A stretch of 64,000 bases of DNA from Staphylococcus succinus (GCF_029024945.1 NZ_CP118976.1:2046001-2110000); one strand, 5' to 3'. Positions 7,843 through 16,890 are shown, counted from the stretch's first letter. The notes: generated by a model from the letters alone, not told the origin. Numbers and translations: made by a program.

Positions 7843-8349
7843 TTATAAATGTTTAAACATAATATAGTCAATTTGTTTTTCGTCCCCCATATAAAATGAA
7901 TGCGCATCAATTTTTTCAAACCCTAATTTTTCATAAAATGCAATAGCATTATAGTTCTTTTCCCAAACACCTAACCAAATATGGTCGCATGATAATTCTT
8001 TAGCTACCTCTATTGATTTATCATATAGCTGCTTGCCTAAACCAAGTTTTTGAAATTGATTTAAAACATAAATACGTTCAATTTCTAAATTGTTTCCTTC
8101 ATAAAATTCTGTTTGTGCATCTTGAATATTTAATTTCAAGTATCCTGCTAATGATTCTTGATAGAATATAAAATAAAAAAATGAATTTGGATTTTGAAAT
8201 TCTTTTAATACTTTCTCTTTAGTGAAAGTGCGTAGTAAATAATTATCAATATTCTCTTTTTTATTTTGTGCTCTAAATGTTTCATCAAATGTTTGATACG
8301 CTATGTTTCGTAATTCTTCTAAATCTTCCATGACACATTTTCTTATCAT
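7843..8349 (-). CDS. paiA: PaiA-like GNAT N-acetyltransferase (spermine/spermidine)
   Basis: A 168-residue GNAT acetyltransferase that closely resembles Bacillus subtilis PaiA along its length: ETFRAQN near the start, LEIERIYVL and the acetyl-CoA loop QKLGLGKQLYDKSIEVA (about residues 102-118), IWLGVWEKNYNAIAFYEKLGF, and the ending SFYMGDEKQIDYIM. PaiA transfers acetyl groups from acetyl-CoA to spermidine and spermine and so limits polyamine toxicity. AAAGGTGG precedes the ATG. It is divergent from an MFS exporter gene 100 bases away, which could share regulation. Confidence 0.85.
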   Translation of the reverse strand: MIRKCVMEDLEELRNIAYQTFDETFRAQNKKENIDNYLLRTFTKEKVLKEFQNPNSFFYFIFYQESLAGYLKLNIQDAQTEFYEGNNLEIERIYVLNQFQKLGLGKQLYDKSIEVAKELSCDHIWLGVWEKNYNAIAFYEKLGFEKIDAHSFYMGDEKQIDYIMFKHL

Positions 8350-8451
8350 TCTTTTGCCACCTTTTATTTTTTATTGCATTTGCAACTATTTTACTTGATA
8401 ATAATATAACATATATCAGTTATTTTTACATAGAAAGGTGCAGTGTATTCA

Positions 8452-9858
8452 GTGGAAAAATATAATAAAGTATCTATATTTATAATTTTATTTGCAACAT
8501 TCCTATTTGCTTTCACACAATTCCTATTAATTAATGCCTATCCTACTATAATGAGAGAATTTAATGTAAATAATAGTCAAATTCAATTACTCACTTCATT
8601 ATTTCTATTTACCACAATGATTTTAATTCCTTTTACAAATTATTTGTCGGATACATATAAATCTAATCACCTAATAATAGCCGCTTTATTTTTATTAATA
8701 CTTGGTACTTTTTTAGGATGTCAAAGCTTCAATTTTTATATGTTATTAATTTCTAGGATCATACAAGGTGCAGGTTACGCAATTATTCTGCCAATCTCTC
8801 AATCAGTACTTTTAAAAATTGCTCCTAATAAGCATCAATCTTTTATTTTAGGATTACTTAACTCCGTAATAAATATTGCTCCAGCCATAGCTCCGCCGAT
8901 TACTGGCATATTTTTAGCGTTTTTAAATTGGAAAATTATGTATTGGCTATTACTACCGTTCGAAATTTTAGTTATAATTATCTCAATAATCTATTTAAGT
9001 AACACTTTTGAAAATAAAAAAACTAAATTAAATAAAAAGATTGTTACGCTGTATGCAATGGGCAGTGTATTTCTATCTCTAATGCTTTTGTTTTTGGATT
9101 TAAATATAATATTTAGCTTATTGAGTGGTTTTATTAGTTTTCTTATTTTTACTGTTTTTATTTTTTTAGATAGGCATAGTGAAGTCTCATTGATTAATTT
9201 TAACTTGTTGAATTTTCGAATAATAAAATTGCCTACAATTGCCTTATTTCTAGTGATGATGTTGTTGCTTTCTGTTGAGAGTATATTACCAATTTTTACT
9301 CAATCAATTTTAAATTATACACCTATTGAATCAGGTTTTATTATGACCCCAGGGACTTTAATATTAATAATGGCTACATTTATATCGAGTAAGTTATATG
9401 ATAAAAACCAAAACAGCAATATCATTATTATAGGAGTAATAACCACTGCTGTATCCTTAGTATTATTTATTTTTATCGATATTCATTCATATATGGTTAC
9501 AACAATAATTGTATTTTGTCTATTCATGTTCGGCATTGGTTGTACTATTACACCGCTAACAAGCATTGCATATATAAATTTAGATGCAGCTTACCTTTTT
9601 CAAGGATCTGCATTAATAAATACCTTTAGACAATTTGGCCTAATACTAGGTGTGACTTTATTTTCTAAAGCTATCAATTTTATAAGTCATCTATCTGTAT
9701 ATCATTCAACGACTTCTAATCTATTATTAGGAATAAGAATTTCTTATATAGCAATGGCTTTAATATTAGTTATTGTTTTGAAACTAGCATTGTCATTAAA
9801 AGATTTACAAAATAAAATATCGTTATCTCATACCAATAATTCTAATATCAAATTGTGA
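8452..9858 (+). CDS. MFS multidrug exporter, DHA2 (EmrB/QacA) type
   Basis: A 468-residue membrane protein with about 14 hydrophobic helices. MFS motif A-like NYLSDTYKSN follows helix 2, and the antiporter motif region RIIQGAGYAIILPISQSVLL and GLLNSVINIAPAIAPPITG (motif C type) mark a proton-coupled drug exporter of the DHA2 class; SdrM and LmrB are relatives. No ATG lies near the 5' end: GTG 8452 gives a usable distance from AAAGGTG (8434-8440), whereas GTG 8443 is too close. The gene is AT-rich even for this genome and faces paiA divergently. Confidence 0.85.
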   Translation: MEKYNKVSIFIILFATFLFAFTQFLLINAYPTIMREFNVNNSQIQLLTSLFLFTTMILIPFTNYLSDTYKSNHLIIAALFLLILGTFLGCQSFNFYMLLISRIIQGAGYAIILPISQSVLLKIAPNKHQSFILGLLNSVINIAPAIAPPITGIFLAFLNWKIMYWLLLPFEILVIIISIIYLSNTFENKKTKLNKKIVTLYAMGSVFLSLMLLFLDLNIIFSLLSGFISFLIFTVFIFLDRHSEVSLINFNLLNFRIIKLPTIALFLVMMLLLSVESILPIFTQSILNYTPIESGFIMTPGTLILIMATFISSKLYDKNQNSNIIIIGVITTAVSLVLFIFIDIHSYMVTTIIVFCLFMFGIGCTITPLTSIAYINLDAAYLFQGSALINTFRQFGLILGVTLFSKAINFISHLSVYHSTTSNLLLGIRISYIAMALILVIVLKLALSLKDLQNKISLSHTNNSNIKL

Positions 9859-10016
9859 AGTTGCTTGATAATCGTTAGGCATTACTGTAAATTTTTTGTT
9901 CTTCATATTGTAAGCAAGATTTCAAAATAGTATCAATATCCTCCCTATTCATTTAAGTTGGCTATTTAGTTATAATAATTATGTTAGTATCTTGATTTTT
10001 TAATGGAGGCTTTAAA

Positions 10017-10505
10017 ATGAGTACTATTGGAACTTTATATTTTTTCTCTGGAAAAATGGGAGCAGGGAAATCAACCAAAGCTAAAGAGATAGAACAAACT
10101 GAAAATGCAGTGTTATTATCTGAAGATGAATGGTTAGAAAAATTATATCCAAAGCAAATTTATAATTTTGATGATTACTTAAATTACTCAAAGTTGATAA
10201 AGCCATTATTGAAAGAACACATTCAGCGTATTTTAAAAGTCGGTAGCAATGTAGTATTAGATTTTCCAGGTAATACTACAATTCAAAGAAAATGGTTATT
10301 GAGCATAGCTTCAGAAATTAACGCAAATCATCAATTGATTTTTCTTAATATAAACGATGATCAATGTTTGAAACGAATTAATAAAAGACGTAATGAAGAA
10401 CCAGCAAGAGAACAATTCGATACTAAAGAAACTTTCGAGTATGTTTCTAGTTTCTTCGAATCGCCTAAATTTTCAGAAGGTTTAAATATTATCGAAATAA
10501 AATAA
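10017..10505 (+). CDS. Small P-loop kinase / AAA-type ATP-binding protein
   Basis: A 162-residue protein with a Walker A motif GKMGAGKST at residues 12-20, a DFPGNT element at about 83-88 in the position of Walker B/substrate loop, and an arginine-rich lid KRINKRRNEEPARE near residues 123-136. Its size and layout match single-domain kinases of the shikimate/zeta-toxin/AAA_33 group that phosphorylate small molecules. The substrate is unknown; a role in antibiotic phosphorylation is possible but not shown. GGAGG lies 8 bases before the ATG. It is followed by a strong terminator. Confidence 0.75.
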   Translation: MSTIGTLYFFSGKMGAGKSTKAKEIEQTENAVLLSEDEWLEKLYPKQIYNFDDYLNYSKLIKPLLKEHIQRILKVGSNVVLDFPGNTTIQRKWLLSIASEINANHQLIFLNINDDQCLKRINKRRNEEPAREQFDTKETFEYVSSFFESPKFSEGLNIIEIK

Positions 10506-10506
10506 T

Positions 10507-10538
10507 AAAAGCCCACCTAGTTATTTAGGTGGGCTTTT
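10507..10538 (+). terminator. Strong terminator after the P-loop kinase gene
   Basis: Perfect 13-bp stem (10507-10519 with 10526-10538), 6-base loop, four T in the 3' arm. Confidence 0.9.
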
Positions 10539-10631
10539 GCATACTCTTCTTTACATTTATTACTATTTGGACAACCACTCATTTGAATGATTTTTTCGAC
10601 ACACTTTATAAAATTGCTAAGATCAAATTAT

Positions 10632-10766
10632 CTATTTATTTTTACCATTCTTCAAACTAACTATTTTCGCTCTACTAACTCAAGTATTTTTTTTAATTTG
10701 ATAAGCTGTTTTATCTGAACCTAGAAATTTTTGAATTGTATCATACACTTCATTGATTGCGTTCAT
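10632..10766 (-). pseudogene. Broken small helix-turn-helix protein
   Basis: The frame begins MNAINEVYDTIQKFLGSDK and continues TAYQIKKNT, meets an in-frame TGA, then goes on VSRAKIVSLKNGKNK to a TAG. The arrangement of QI-x3-T-x-VS-x4-I-x2-LKNG is that of a small XRE-type helix-turn-helix, and a glycine codon (GGA) at the TGA would restore it. It lies in a 690-base zone of decayed genes beside the ssrA gene. Confidence 0.55.
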
Positions 10767-10772
10767 TTAAAA

Positions 10773-10788
10773 CACCCACCGGTTGGTG
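10773..10788. promoter_or_regulatory. Operator-like palindrome
   Basis: CACCCACCGGTTGGTG is a 16-bp near-perfect palindrome (one mismatched pair) with a G+C-rich centre, directly upstream of the broken helix-turn-helix gene. Such sites are typical of TetR-family operators. No TetR gene is present nearby, so it may be a fossil or the site of a distant regulator. Confidence 0.4.
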
Positions 10789-10860
10789 AGTCTTAAATAA
10801 TGAAAAATTAGAACGTTCACATGCAAAGATATCAATTTTGACAATAAATTTTACTCATAT

Positions 10861-10893
10861 AAAAAACGGCTATCACAGTATAGTGATAGCCCG
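10861..10893 (-). terminator. Minus-strand terminator in the decayed zone
   Basis: Stem 10868-10876 with 10883-10891, loop of six, then six T on the minus strand. No intact minus-strand gene now lies upstream, which suggests that one has been lost. Confidence 0.65.
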
Positions 10894-10994
10894 TAAAACA
10901 AAAGCCACTACACATGATATTTACTTACTCATATGACAGATGACTTACAAAATATTTTAATTGGTATAAAAAAAATAATATTTAGTAAAATAAT

Positions 10995-11234
10995 GATGTA
11001 CTATTCAGAACATTTATTAATACTTTTAGCAAAGGACTTATTGATAGAAGGTTGAATAATATTCTTAAAGTATTAAATGACGCATTGCCTAAATATGAAC
11101 CATTTCCACGCATAAGTGCTAGTTTAATCATTATTGCTTAATGATTAAAACATACACCAATTGAAGAAGTCATATCACATTATGGCCATTTATCTTACTA
11201 TCCAAAAAGAAATAATAAAATATTATTATTTTAA
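10995..11234 (+). pseudogene. Probable tyrosine integrase remnant (C-terminal part)
   Basis: One frame reads DVLFRTFINTFSKGLIDRRL, NNILKVLNDALPKYEPFPRI, SASLIIIA, two stops, then LKHTPIEEVISHYGHLSYYP to a final stop. The spacing of a helix ending in ALPKYEPFPRIS, where ITPHGLRHTHA is expected, and TPIEEV..HYGH, where I-x-EV-x3-LGH is expected, fits the C-terminal domain of phage or island integrases. The catalytic R-x2-R and the tyrosine are not convincing. It ends about 640 bases from the ssrA 3' end, a known integration site of staphylococcal islands. This is an inference from pattern only. Confidence 0.4.
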
Positions 11235-11701
11235 TCTAATTCACTTATCATCGATTTTAATAATACAATTTGACCGAAGTGTCGATTAGTATGAATAATA
11301 GCAAAATGGATAGATTCATTAAAATTGTTCATAACGATGTCTACATCTTTAAGCACAATTGGTTCATTTCTATCTTTCTCTAATTGCTTTTCTAGACTAT
11401 TAAAGATTCTATCAAGTTGTTCATTTAGCAATACTTTTAATTCATCAAAAGAGGGTTCATTTCCATCAAAATTTATTGGTGATGTCCCCCATAGAAAATA
11501 TTTTGCAGCACTTTGCTCTAAGACTTTTTGCCCATTAATAGTTTCAAATACTAGAAAATCATTTAACAATATTAAATGACCTAATTGCCATTTGATATTA
11601 TTATTAGCAATAGCTGGTTGAAGTGTAGCTTTCTCTTCATCAATATCTTTAATATGCTTTTTTAATAAATTATATGAAGCTTGAAATTGTTCTCTAATCA
11701 T
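11231..11701 (-). CDS. DinB family protein
   Basis: A 156-residue protein of the DinB/YfiT four-helix bundle type. Likely metal-binding histidines are in WQLGHLILLND (about residue 42) and in HFAIIHTNRHFGQI near the C-terminus, the usual three-histidine arrangement of the family. Members are thiol-dependent metalloenzymes or of unknown role; the DNA-damage name is historical. GAGGGA precedes the ATG. It is the last intact gene before the tmRNA gene, on the same strand, but the ssrA terminator lies between. Confidence 0.8.
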   Translation of the reverse strand: MIREQFQASYNLLKKHIKDIDEEKATLQPAIANNNIKWQLGHLILLNDFLVFETINGQKVLEQSAAKYFLWGTSPINFDGNEPSFDELKVLLNEQLDRIFNSLEKQLEKDRNEPIVLKDVDIVMNNFNESIHFAIIHTNRHFGQIVLLKSMISELD

Positions 11702-11840
11702 TTGTAATCCCTCACTTAAAATACTTATTGACTGAACTGTAAACAGAATAGTATTGAAACAATATCACTTATCTTTTTTAATTGCAAAATACTCAATTTA
11801 ATTCTTATGCAGTTGAGGCTATACTGATTCATTCAAAATA

Positions 11841-11870
11841 AAAAAACCTTTAACCACTATGGTTAAAGGC
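11841..11870 (-). terminator. Terminator of ssrA
   Basis: Stem 11847-11855 with 11861-11869 and a run of T on the minus strand, directly after the tmRNA 3' end. Confidence 0.85.
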
Positions 11871-11877
11871 TTAAGTA

Positions 11878-12236
11878 TGGAGACGGCGGGATTCGAACCC
11901 GCGTCCAGAGGTTCTGATACTAGCACTTCTACGTGCGTAGTCTATCATTAGGTTTCGCGTAATGGGAGGTGATAGACATCCATCATTACGCTAGTTTGAT
12001 TGATCTCTTCTAGGCAGACTTCAAACGGCAGTGCCTAGCGTATCCTACTATAGGTTGAATCGCGATTAACAGCACATAGGAGATGCTGTTAGGCGATGCA
12101 GAGTGCTATTACGCAGCTACTGCGAAATTATTGTTTTCTTTGCCAGTTATTATAACTGTGTGTGTTGGTGACGGAGACAACCCTCCGACACGCTTAACTA
12201 GCTCATGGAACCCCTGTCGAATCCAAAAACGCCCCC
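11878..12236 (-). ncRNA. ssrA: Transfer-messenger RNA (tmRNA)
   Basis: The 5' end GGGGGCG pairs with the 3' acceptor strand, and the 3' domain carries the T-arm GGACGCGGGTTCGAATCC typical of tmRNA. The internal message reads GKENNNFAVAA then TAA, giving the tag (A)GKENNNFAVAA. CCA is not encoded; the gene ends at the discriminator A at 11878. About 359 nt is the normal staphylococcal length. With SmpB, encoded 107 bases upstream, it rescues stalled ribosomes and marks the nascent peptides for ClpP-type proteases. The gene's 3' end is a known insertion site for genomic islands, which fits the decayed zone to its left. Confidence 0.97.
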
Positions 12237-12342
12237 AGAATAATAATTAAATGTACTTTCTGTTCACTCTATCATCGTTATAGAGCTTTTAGAAAGCACA
12301 TTCAATATTACCAAAGATTAAGGTCTTTGGCAATATTTTCGC

Positions 12343-12807
12343 TTAATAACGGGCCTTCATCTCTCTAGCTACATCACGTTTGACTGCTTTTTCTTTTAAA
12401 GCTTGTCGTTTATCGTATTTTTTCTTACCACGCGCAATGCCTAGCAAGACTTTACAATGTCCATGTTTAAGATAAAGTTTCAAAGGAACAATTGAATAGC
12501 CAACTTCACGTGTGCGCTCACCAAGCTTCTCTATTTCTCTCTTGTGTAATAATAGCTTCCGTGAACGACGTGGATCATGATTAAAACGATTGCCTTCTTC
12601 ATAAGGAGCAATATGCATGTTATTCAAATACATTTCACCACGATTGACTTGTGCGTAACTATCTTTTAAGTTGGCACTGCCACGACGAATCGATTTAATT
12701 TCTGTCCCTTGTAACACAATGCCCGCTTCAATCGTATCTTCAATATTATAATCATGTCTCGCTTTACGATTTTCAGCTAACGTACCTGGTGATTTTTTCT
12801 TTGGCAT
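12343..12807 (-). CDS. smpB: SsrA-binding protein SmpB
   Basis: A 154-residue protein with the full SmpB signature: ARHDYNIEDTIEAGIVLQGTEIKSIRRGSANLKDSY in pieces near residues 16-52, YEEGNRFNHDPRRSRKLLLH, and the basic tail YDKRQALKEKAVKRDVAREM that enters the mRNA channel of the ribosome. It binds tmRNA and mimics the codon-anticodon helix in trans-translation. It lies directly between rnr and ssrA, the standard firmicute order, so protein and RNA partner are made together. Confidence 0.97.
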   Translation of the reverse strand: MPKKKSPGTLAENRKARHDYNIEDTIEAGIVLQGTEIKSIRRGSANLKDSYAQVNRGEMYLNNMHIAPYEEGNRFNHDPRRSRKLLLHKREIEKLGERTREVGYSIVPLKLYLKHGHCKVLLGIARGKKKYDKRQALKEKAVKRDVAREMKARY

Positions 12808-12829
12808 TGAGTTTCACCTCTTTGTTGAG

Positions 12830-15211
12830 TTATTTTTTCTTCTTACGTGCTTTGTTTTTAACATTTTTATCTTTATAAAATGGTTTGTGTTTCGTATTGC
12901 CGCTACCTTTGTCAGCTTTATTACGTTGATTTTTTCCTTTGCGTGGTTTGCGCTTGTTTTGACTTTGCTTATCATCTTTAGACTTATCTAATGATTTACC
13001 ACGTGTCTTAGCTTGAATCGTCTTACCGCGTGCCGGTCTTTGGCTGCCACGATCATTTTTTGGTAAAGGCATACCAACGATTTGGAAATCAATCATACGT
13101 TCATCGACGTCAACGTTAATCACTTTAATTGTTACAGGATCTCCGATACGGAATACTTTAGCTTGGCGTTCACCAATCATAGCCATTTGACGTTCATCAA
13201 AATGATAGTAGTCATCTGTTAGATTAGATACGTGCACCATACCTTCAATAGTATTCGGCAATTCGATAAACATACCAAAGTTTGCAACTGAACTAATAAT
13301 ACCTTCGAACTCTTCACCTATATGTTGTACCATATATTCAGATTTCTTAAGCTCATCCGTATCACGTTCAGCTTCAATTGCTCTACGTTCTCTTTGAGAT
13401 GTATGTTCAGCAATTTCTGGTAAAGCATCTTCCCATTTATTCATTGCTTTCTTATCCATAGATTTTTCTACAATATACTTACGGATAAGTCTATGAACAA
13501 TTAAATCTGGATATCTACGAATCGGTGATGTGAAGTGAGTATAGTACTCTGCTGAAAGACCAAAGTGTCCTAAATTCACATCATCATAGCGTGCTTGTTG
13601 CATAGAACGTAACATCATCGTTGAGATAACCATTTGCTCAGGTTGACCTTCAACTTCTTGTTGAATCTTTTGAAGTGTAGAAGGATCAATTTCTTCTCCC
13701 GTACCTTTAATCATAAGACCAAAATTAGTAATAAAATCAAAGAACTGACGTAAACGCTCTGACTTAGGTTGTTCATGTACACGATAGATAAATGGAACTT
13801 CTAAACGATCAAAATGTTCAGCTATCGTTTCGTTTGCAGCTAGCATAAATGACTCAATCAGACGCTCGCCTTCACCACGTTTTCTCAATTCTACGTCCGT
13901 TGGAATACCTTCACTGTTCACGAGTACTTTTGCTTCACTAATATCAAAGTCAATTTCTCCACGACGTTTTCTCATATGAATCAAACGTTCAGATAAATCT
14001 TGTGCTAAATCAAGCATTGGTGTGACTTCGCTATATTTTTCACGTGTTTCTGCATTTTGATCAGTAATAATTTCATTTACTTCATCATATGTCATACGAT
14101 AATTTGAGTGAATTACACTATCAAATATTTCATGTTTAACTACCTCACCACGTTCATTCAACTCCATGCGACAACTTAATGTAAGTCTGTCTACATTAGG
14201 GTTCAATGAACAAATACCATTACTTAAGCGATGTGGAATCATAGGAATAACTCGATCAACTAAGTAAACACTCGTTGCACGTTCGTATGCTTCTGCATTT
14301 AAAGCAGAACCTTCTGTCACATAATAACTTACATCAGCAATACTTACAGTTAACTGCGTATGGCCATTGCTTAATTTTTTAACACTGATTGCATCATCTA
14401 AATCCTTCGCATCTGCCCCATCAATAGTAATTGTTAATTCATCACGTAAATCATGACGTCCTTCTATTTCTGAAGGCTCAATTTGATCTGGCACTGCTTC
14501 TGCTTCAGATAATACGTTATCTGGAAACTCAATTTCTATTCCATGTTGATAGATAATAGATAAGATGTCTACACCCGGGTCATTCTTATGACCTAAAATA
14601 GCTGATACGTGGCCTTCTGGGTTATCTGTGCCATCTGCGTACTTAGTAATTTGAACTAATACTTTATGACCATCAATAGCACCAAGGTTCTGACCTTTTG
14701 GTATAAAGATATCTTGCATAATACGTTTATCATCAGGGATTACAAAACCAAAGTGACGCGCTTCACTATATGTCCCTACCACTTGCGTGACTGAATGGGT
14801 CTCTATAGATTTAACTTCACCTTCTGTTTTTCCTTTATGGTCTCCCTTAGAATTTTGCACCTCAACTAGGACAGTATCTCCATCCATCGCTCTATTGATC
14901 TTATTCGGTGGAATAAAGATGTCATCTGTGTCACCTTCTTCTGGACGTAAGAATGCAAATCCTTTTTTATTTTGACTTAATTTACCTTTTACCAATTTGG
15001 ATTGCTTTCCTTTATTAGATTCCCTACGTTGGTATCTATCTGTTTTGGTACGTTCAATTAAACCAGTTTGTTCTAACTCTACAAGCACCTTAATTAAATC
15101 TCTAAATGAGTCGGCACTATTTAAGCCTAAGGCATCTTGAAAATCAGATACTGACATTGGTTCATAATCTGGTTGTTTAATAATCTCTTCAATGGATTGT
15201 TTTAAATTCAT
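12830..15211 (-). CDS. rnr: Ribonuclease R
   Basis: A 793-residue 3'-5' exoribonuclease. Domain order: N-terminal winged helix (about 1-65), two cold-shock domains (GFAFLRPEEGDTDDIFIP and FGFVIPDDKRIMQDIFIP), catalytic RNB domain with the aspartate cluster GADAKDLDDAISV near residue 270, S1 domain (FEGIISSVANFGMFIELPN) and a long lysine-rich tail (about 715-793). It degrades structured RNA and, with tmRNA-SmpB, non-stop mRNA. The intergenic distance to smpB is 22 bases and to est 37 bases, so est-rnr-smpB form an operon. Length and order are as expected for the genus. Confidence 0.96.
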   Translation of the reverse strand: MNLKQSIEEIIKQPDYEPMSVSDFQDALGLNSADSFRDLIKVLVELEQTGLIERTKTDRYQRRESNKGKQSKLVKGKLSQNKKGFAFLRPEEGDTDDIFIPPNKINRAMDGDTVLVEVQNSKGDHKGKTEGEVKSIETHSVTQVVGTYSEARHFGFVIPDDKRIMQDIFIPKGQNLGAIDGHKVLVQITKYADGTDNPEGHVSAILGHKNDPGVDILSIIYQHGIEIEFPDNVLSEAEAVPDQIEPSEIEGRHDLRDELTITIDGADAKDLDDAISVKKLSNGHTQLTVSIADVSYYVTEGSALNAEAYERATSVYLVDRVIPMIPHRLSNGICSLNPNVDRLTLSCRMELNERGEVVKHEIFDSVIHSNYRMTYDEVNEIITDQNAETREKYSEVTPMLDLAQDLSERLIHMRKRRGEIDFDISEAKVLVNSEGIPTDVELRKRGEGERLIESFMLAANETIAEHFDRLEVPFIYRVHEQPKSERLRQFFDFITNFGLMIKGTGEEIDPSTLQKIQQEVEGQPEQMVISTMMLRSMQQARYDDVNLGHFGLSAEYYTHFTSPIRRYPDLIVHRLIRKYIVEKSMDKKAMNKWEDALPEIAEHTSQRERRAIEAERDTDELKKSEYMVQHIGEEFEGIISSVANFGMFIELPNTIEGMVHVSNLTDDYYHFDERQMAMIGERQAKVFRIGDPVTIKVINVDVDERMIDFQIVGMPLPKNDRGSQRPARGKTIQAKTRGKSLDKSKDDKQSQNKRKPRKGKNQRNKADKGSGNTKHKPFYKDKNVKNKARKKKK

Positions 15212-15248
15212 TATGCCCCTCCTTTCTATTAATAAATAATTCTAATTT

Positions 15249-15989
15249 CTATTCAGACCAATCTAATGATTCTAAAAAGACATATAAATCTTCAAATACA
15301 GCTTCTTTTTCTTTGTCTATTGTAATGACATGCCCTGAATTCGCATACCATTTAATATCTTTATCATCAGATTCGCTTTCATTGTATATAATGTTTGCAG
15401 AATCCGTGTTAATCATTTGGTCTTGTTCTGCTTGAATAACCAATAATGGATCCATCACTTCATCTACGTGATCTCTCACATCTTGAATTTGTCCTTGAAG
15501 TTCTTTCAAGGTCTCAGTAGGTTTAAATGCATCCATTTCTTTTTCAATTGTAGCTTCGTCTTTACCTTCATACTTCTTGAAGTTACGAGCGTATGATAAG
15601 ACGCCTTCAAACATAGCTCCTTCAGTCTTAATGTACATAGGCGAACACATGGTTACAATACCCTTAACATCTCTGTTTAAGCTTAATTTTAATGCATAAC
15701 AGCCACCAAGGGATAGCCCAGCAACTACAATTTCATCATAACCTTTTTCTACTAAAAAGTCATAGCCATCTAATGCATCTTTATACCATACATAAGGACT
15801 TGATTCTAATATCTCTTCAGGTGGCGCTGCATGTCCTTCATATTGTGGCGCATAACATGTATACCCTTTTTTCTGTAAAAATCGACCTAATTGTCTAACA
15901 TCTGATGAATTTCCAGTAAAACCATGTAACAATAGTACTGCACGATTACCTTCTTCAAAAAAGAATGGTTCTGGAAGTTTGATTTGCAT
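15249..15989 (-). CDS. est: Carboxylesterase, alpha/beta hydrolase
   Basis: A 246-residue cytoplasmic hydrolase close to the Geobacillus Est30/YvaK family. The nucleophile elbow is GLSLGG with S93, the oxyanion motif is LLHGFTG near residue 21, the acid is in the VIQAEQDQMI region and the histidine is in NSGHVITIDKE near the end. It hydrolyses short-chain esters, the natural substrate being unknown. It lies between secG and rnr, the conserved order in bacilli and staphylococci. The ATG is close to a weak AAGGG site. Confidence 0.92.
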   Translation of the reverse strand: MQIKLPEPFFFEEGNRAVLLLHGFTGNSSDVRQLGRFLQKKGYTCYAPQYEGHAAPPEEILESSPYVWYKDALDGYDFLVEKGYDEIVVAGLSLGGCYALKLSLNRDVKGIVTMCSPMYIKTEGAMFEGVLSYARNFKKYEGKDEATIEKEMDAFKPTETLKELQGQIQDVRDHVDEVMDPLLVIQAEQDQMINTDSANIIYNESESDDKDIKWYANSGHVITIDKEKEAVFEDLYVFLESLDWSE

Positions 15990-16100
15990 CGTGATCCAAC
16001 CCTTTCGCTTATGCTTTTAACTACTTTAATAATCTATTTATATCATTTATATTATCATTAACTATAATTTCAACATCTTATATATCCATTATAAATAAAA

Positions 16101-16127
16101 AAGCCCGACTTTAACATTGTCGGACCT
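16101..16127 (-). terminator. Terminator directly after secG
   Basis: Stem 16101-16109 with 16119-16127, followed by a T run on the minus strand. The first stem base touches the secG stop codon. Confidence 0.8.
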
Positions 16128-16360
16128 TATAAACCAAAATAACTTATGCCTAACATTAATAAGAAGAAAATGATAGACAATACAATTGTTAATCTATGCA
16201 AGAATAAATCGATGCCGCGTTGCTTTTGTTTACCAAATAACTGTTCGGATCCACCACTTATCGCACCTGATAGTCCATTACTTTTACCTTCTTGGAGTAA
16301 CACAACAGTTACTAATGCAATACAATCTAAAATTAAAAGGATCGTGATTAATGTATGCAT
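16127..16360 (-). CDS. secG: Preprotein translocase subunit SecG
   Basis: A 77-residue protein with two membrane helices (about 2-22 and 52-76) and the loop VVLLQEGKSNGLSGAISGG followed by GKQKQRGID, the SecG hallmark. It is the small accessory subunit of the SecYEG channel. The start ATG 16360 has GGAGG eight bases upstream; the longer frame from 16396 has no support. The secG terminator separates it from est. Confidence 0.95.
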   Translation of the reverse strand: MHTLITILLILDCIALVTVVLLQEGKSNGLSGAISGGSEQLFGKQKQRGIDLFLHRLTIVLSIIFFLLMLGISYFGL

Positions 16361-16428
16361 GAAAATTGTCCTCCATTCATTATATACGAATCGCATTATA
16401 TCACACGTTCGTCTTTTTTAGCAAACTT

Positions 16429-16890
16429 CTATCTGTTGAAAGTACTTTTGCGTTTAATTGAAACGATAAACATATAAATTGCTAATATGAATGACATGAC
16501 CATTACAATTGTTAACGGAAGAATATTAATCATAGATTTACTATCTAATATCGCCCCATAAACAGCGCCAATATTAATGAGGTTGTATAAAATTTGTGAA
16601 GTAAATACAGCAAACATAAACCACCATAAATACGTGTGTCTATTCCAAATTGAAATGATACCTGCTAAGTTTGCAAGTATGTACATCACACCGGTAAACT
16701 GAAAGCTATTTTTGATCGTTCCAACAGCGTTATCTGACGGTTTCTGGCCACTATTAATTAACATTTGCTTAACGACACTATCATCTAAAATAACAAATAA
16801 ATGTATAGCATAAAGAATGGCGATGATTAGTGAACTATATGCAATCAGATGAGCCGTTTTCGTTTCTCTTGAACTCGGTTTTAAATCCAT
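16429..16890 (-). CDS. Four-helix membrane protein, unknown function
   Basis: A 153-residue integral membrane protein with four helices (about 15-35, 65-82, 90-112, 122-145) and a basic C-terminal end IKRKSTFNR. I do not recognise a functional family. AGGAG lies upstream of the ATG. It is transcribed in the same direction as secG with 68 bases between and no terminator visible, so co-transcription is possible. Confidence 0.7.
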   Translation of the reverse strand: MDLKPSSRETKTAHLIAYSSLIIAILYAIHLFVILDDSVVKQMLINSGQKPSDNAVGTIKNSFQFTGVMYILANLAGIISIWNRHTYLWWFMFAVFTSQILYNLINIGAVYGAILDSKSMINILPLTIVMVMSFILAIYMFIVSIKRKSTFNR

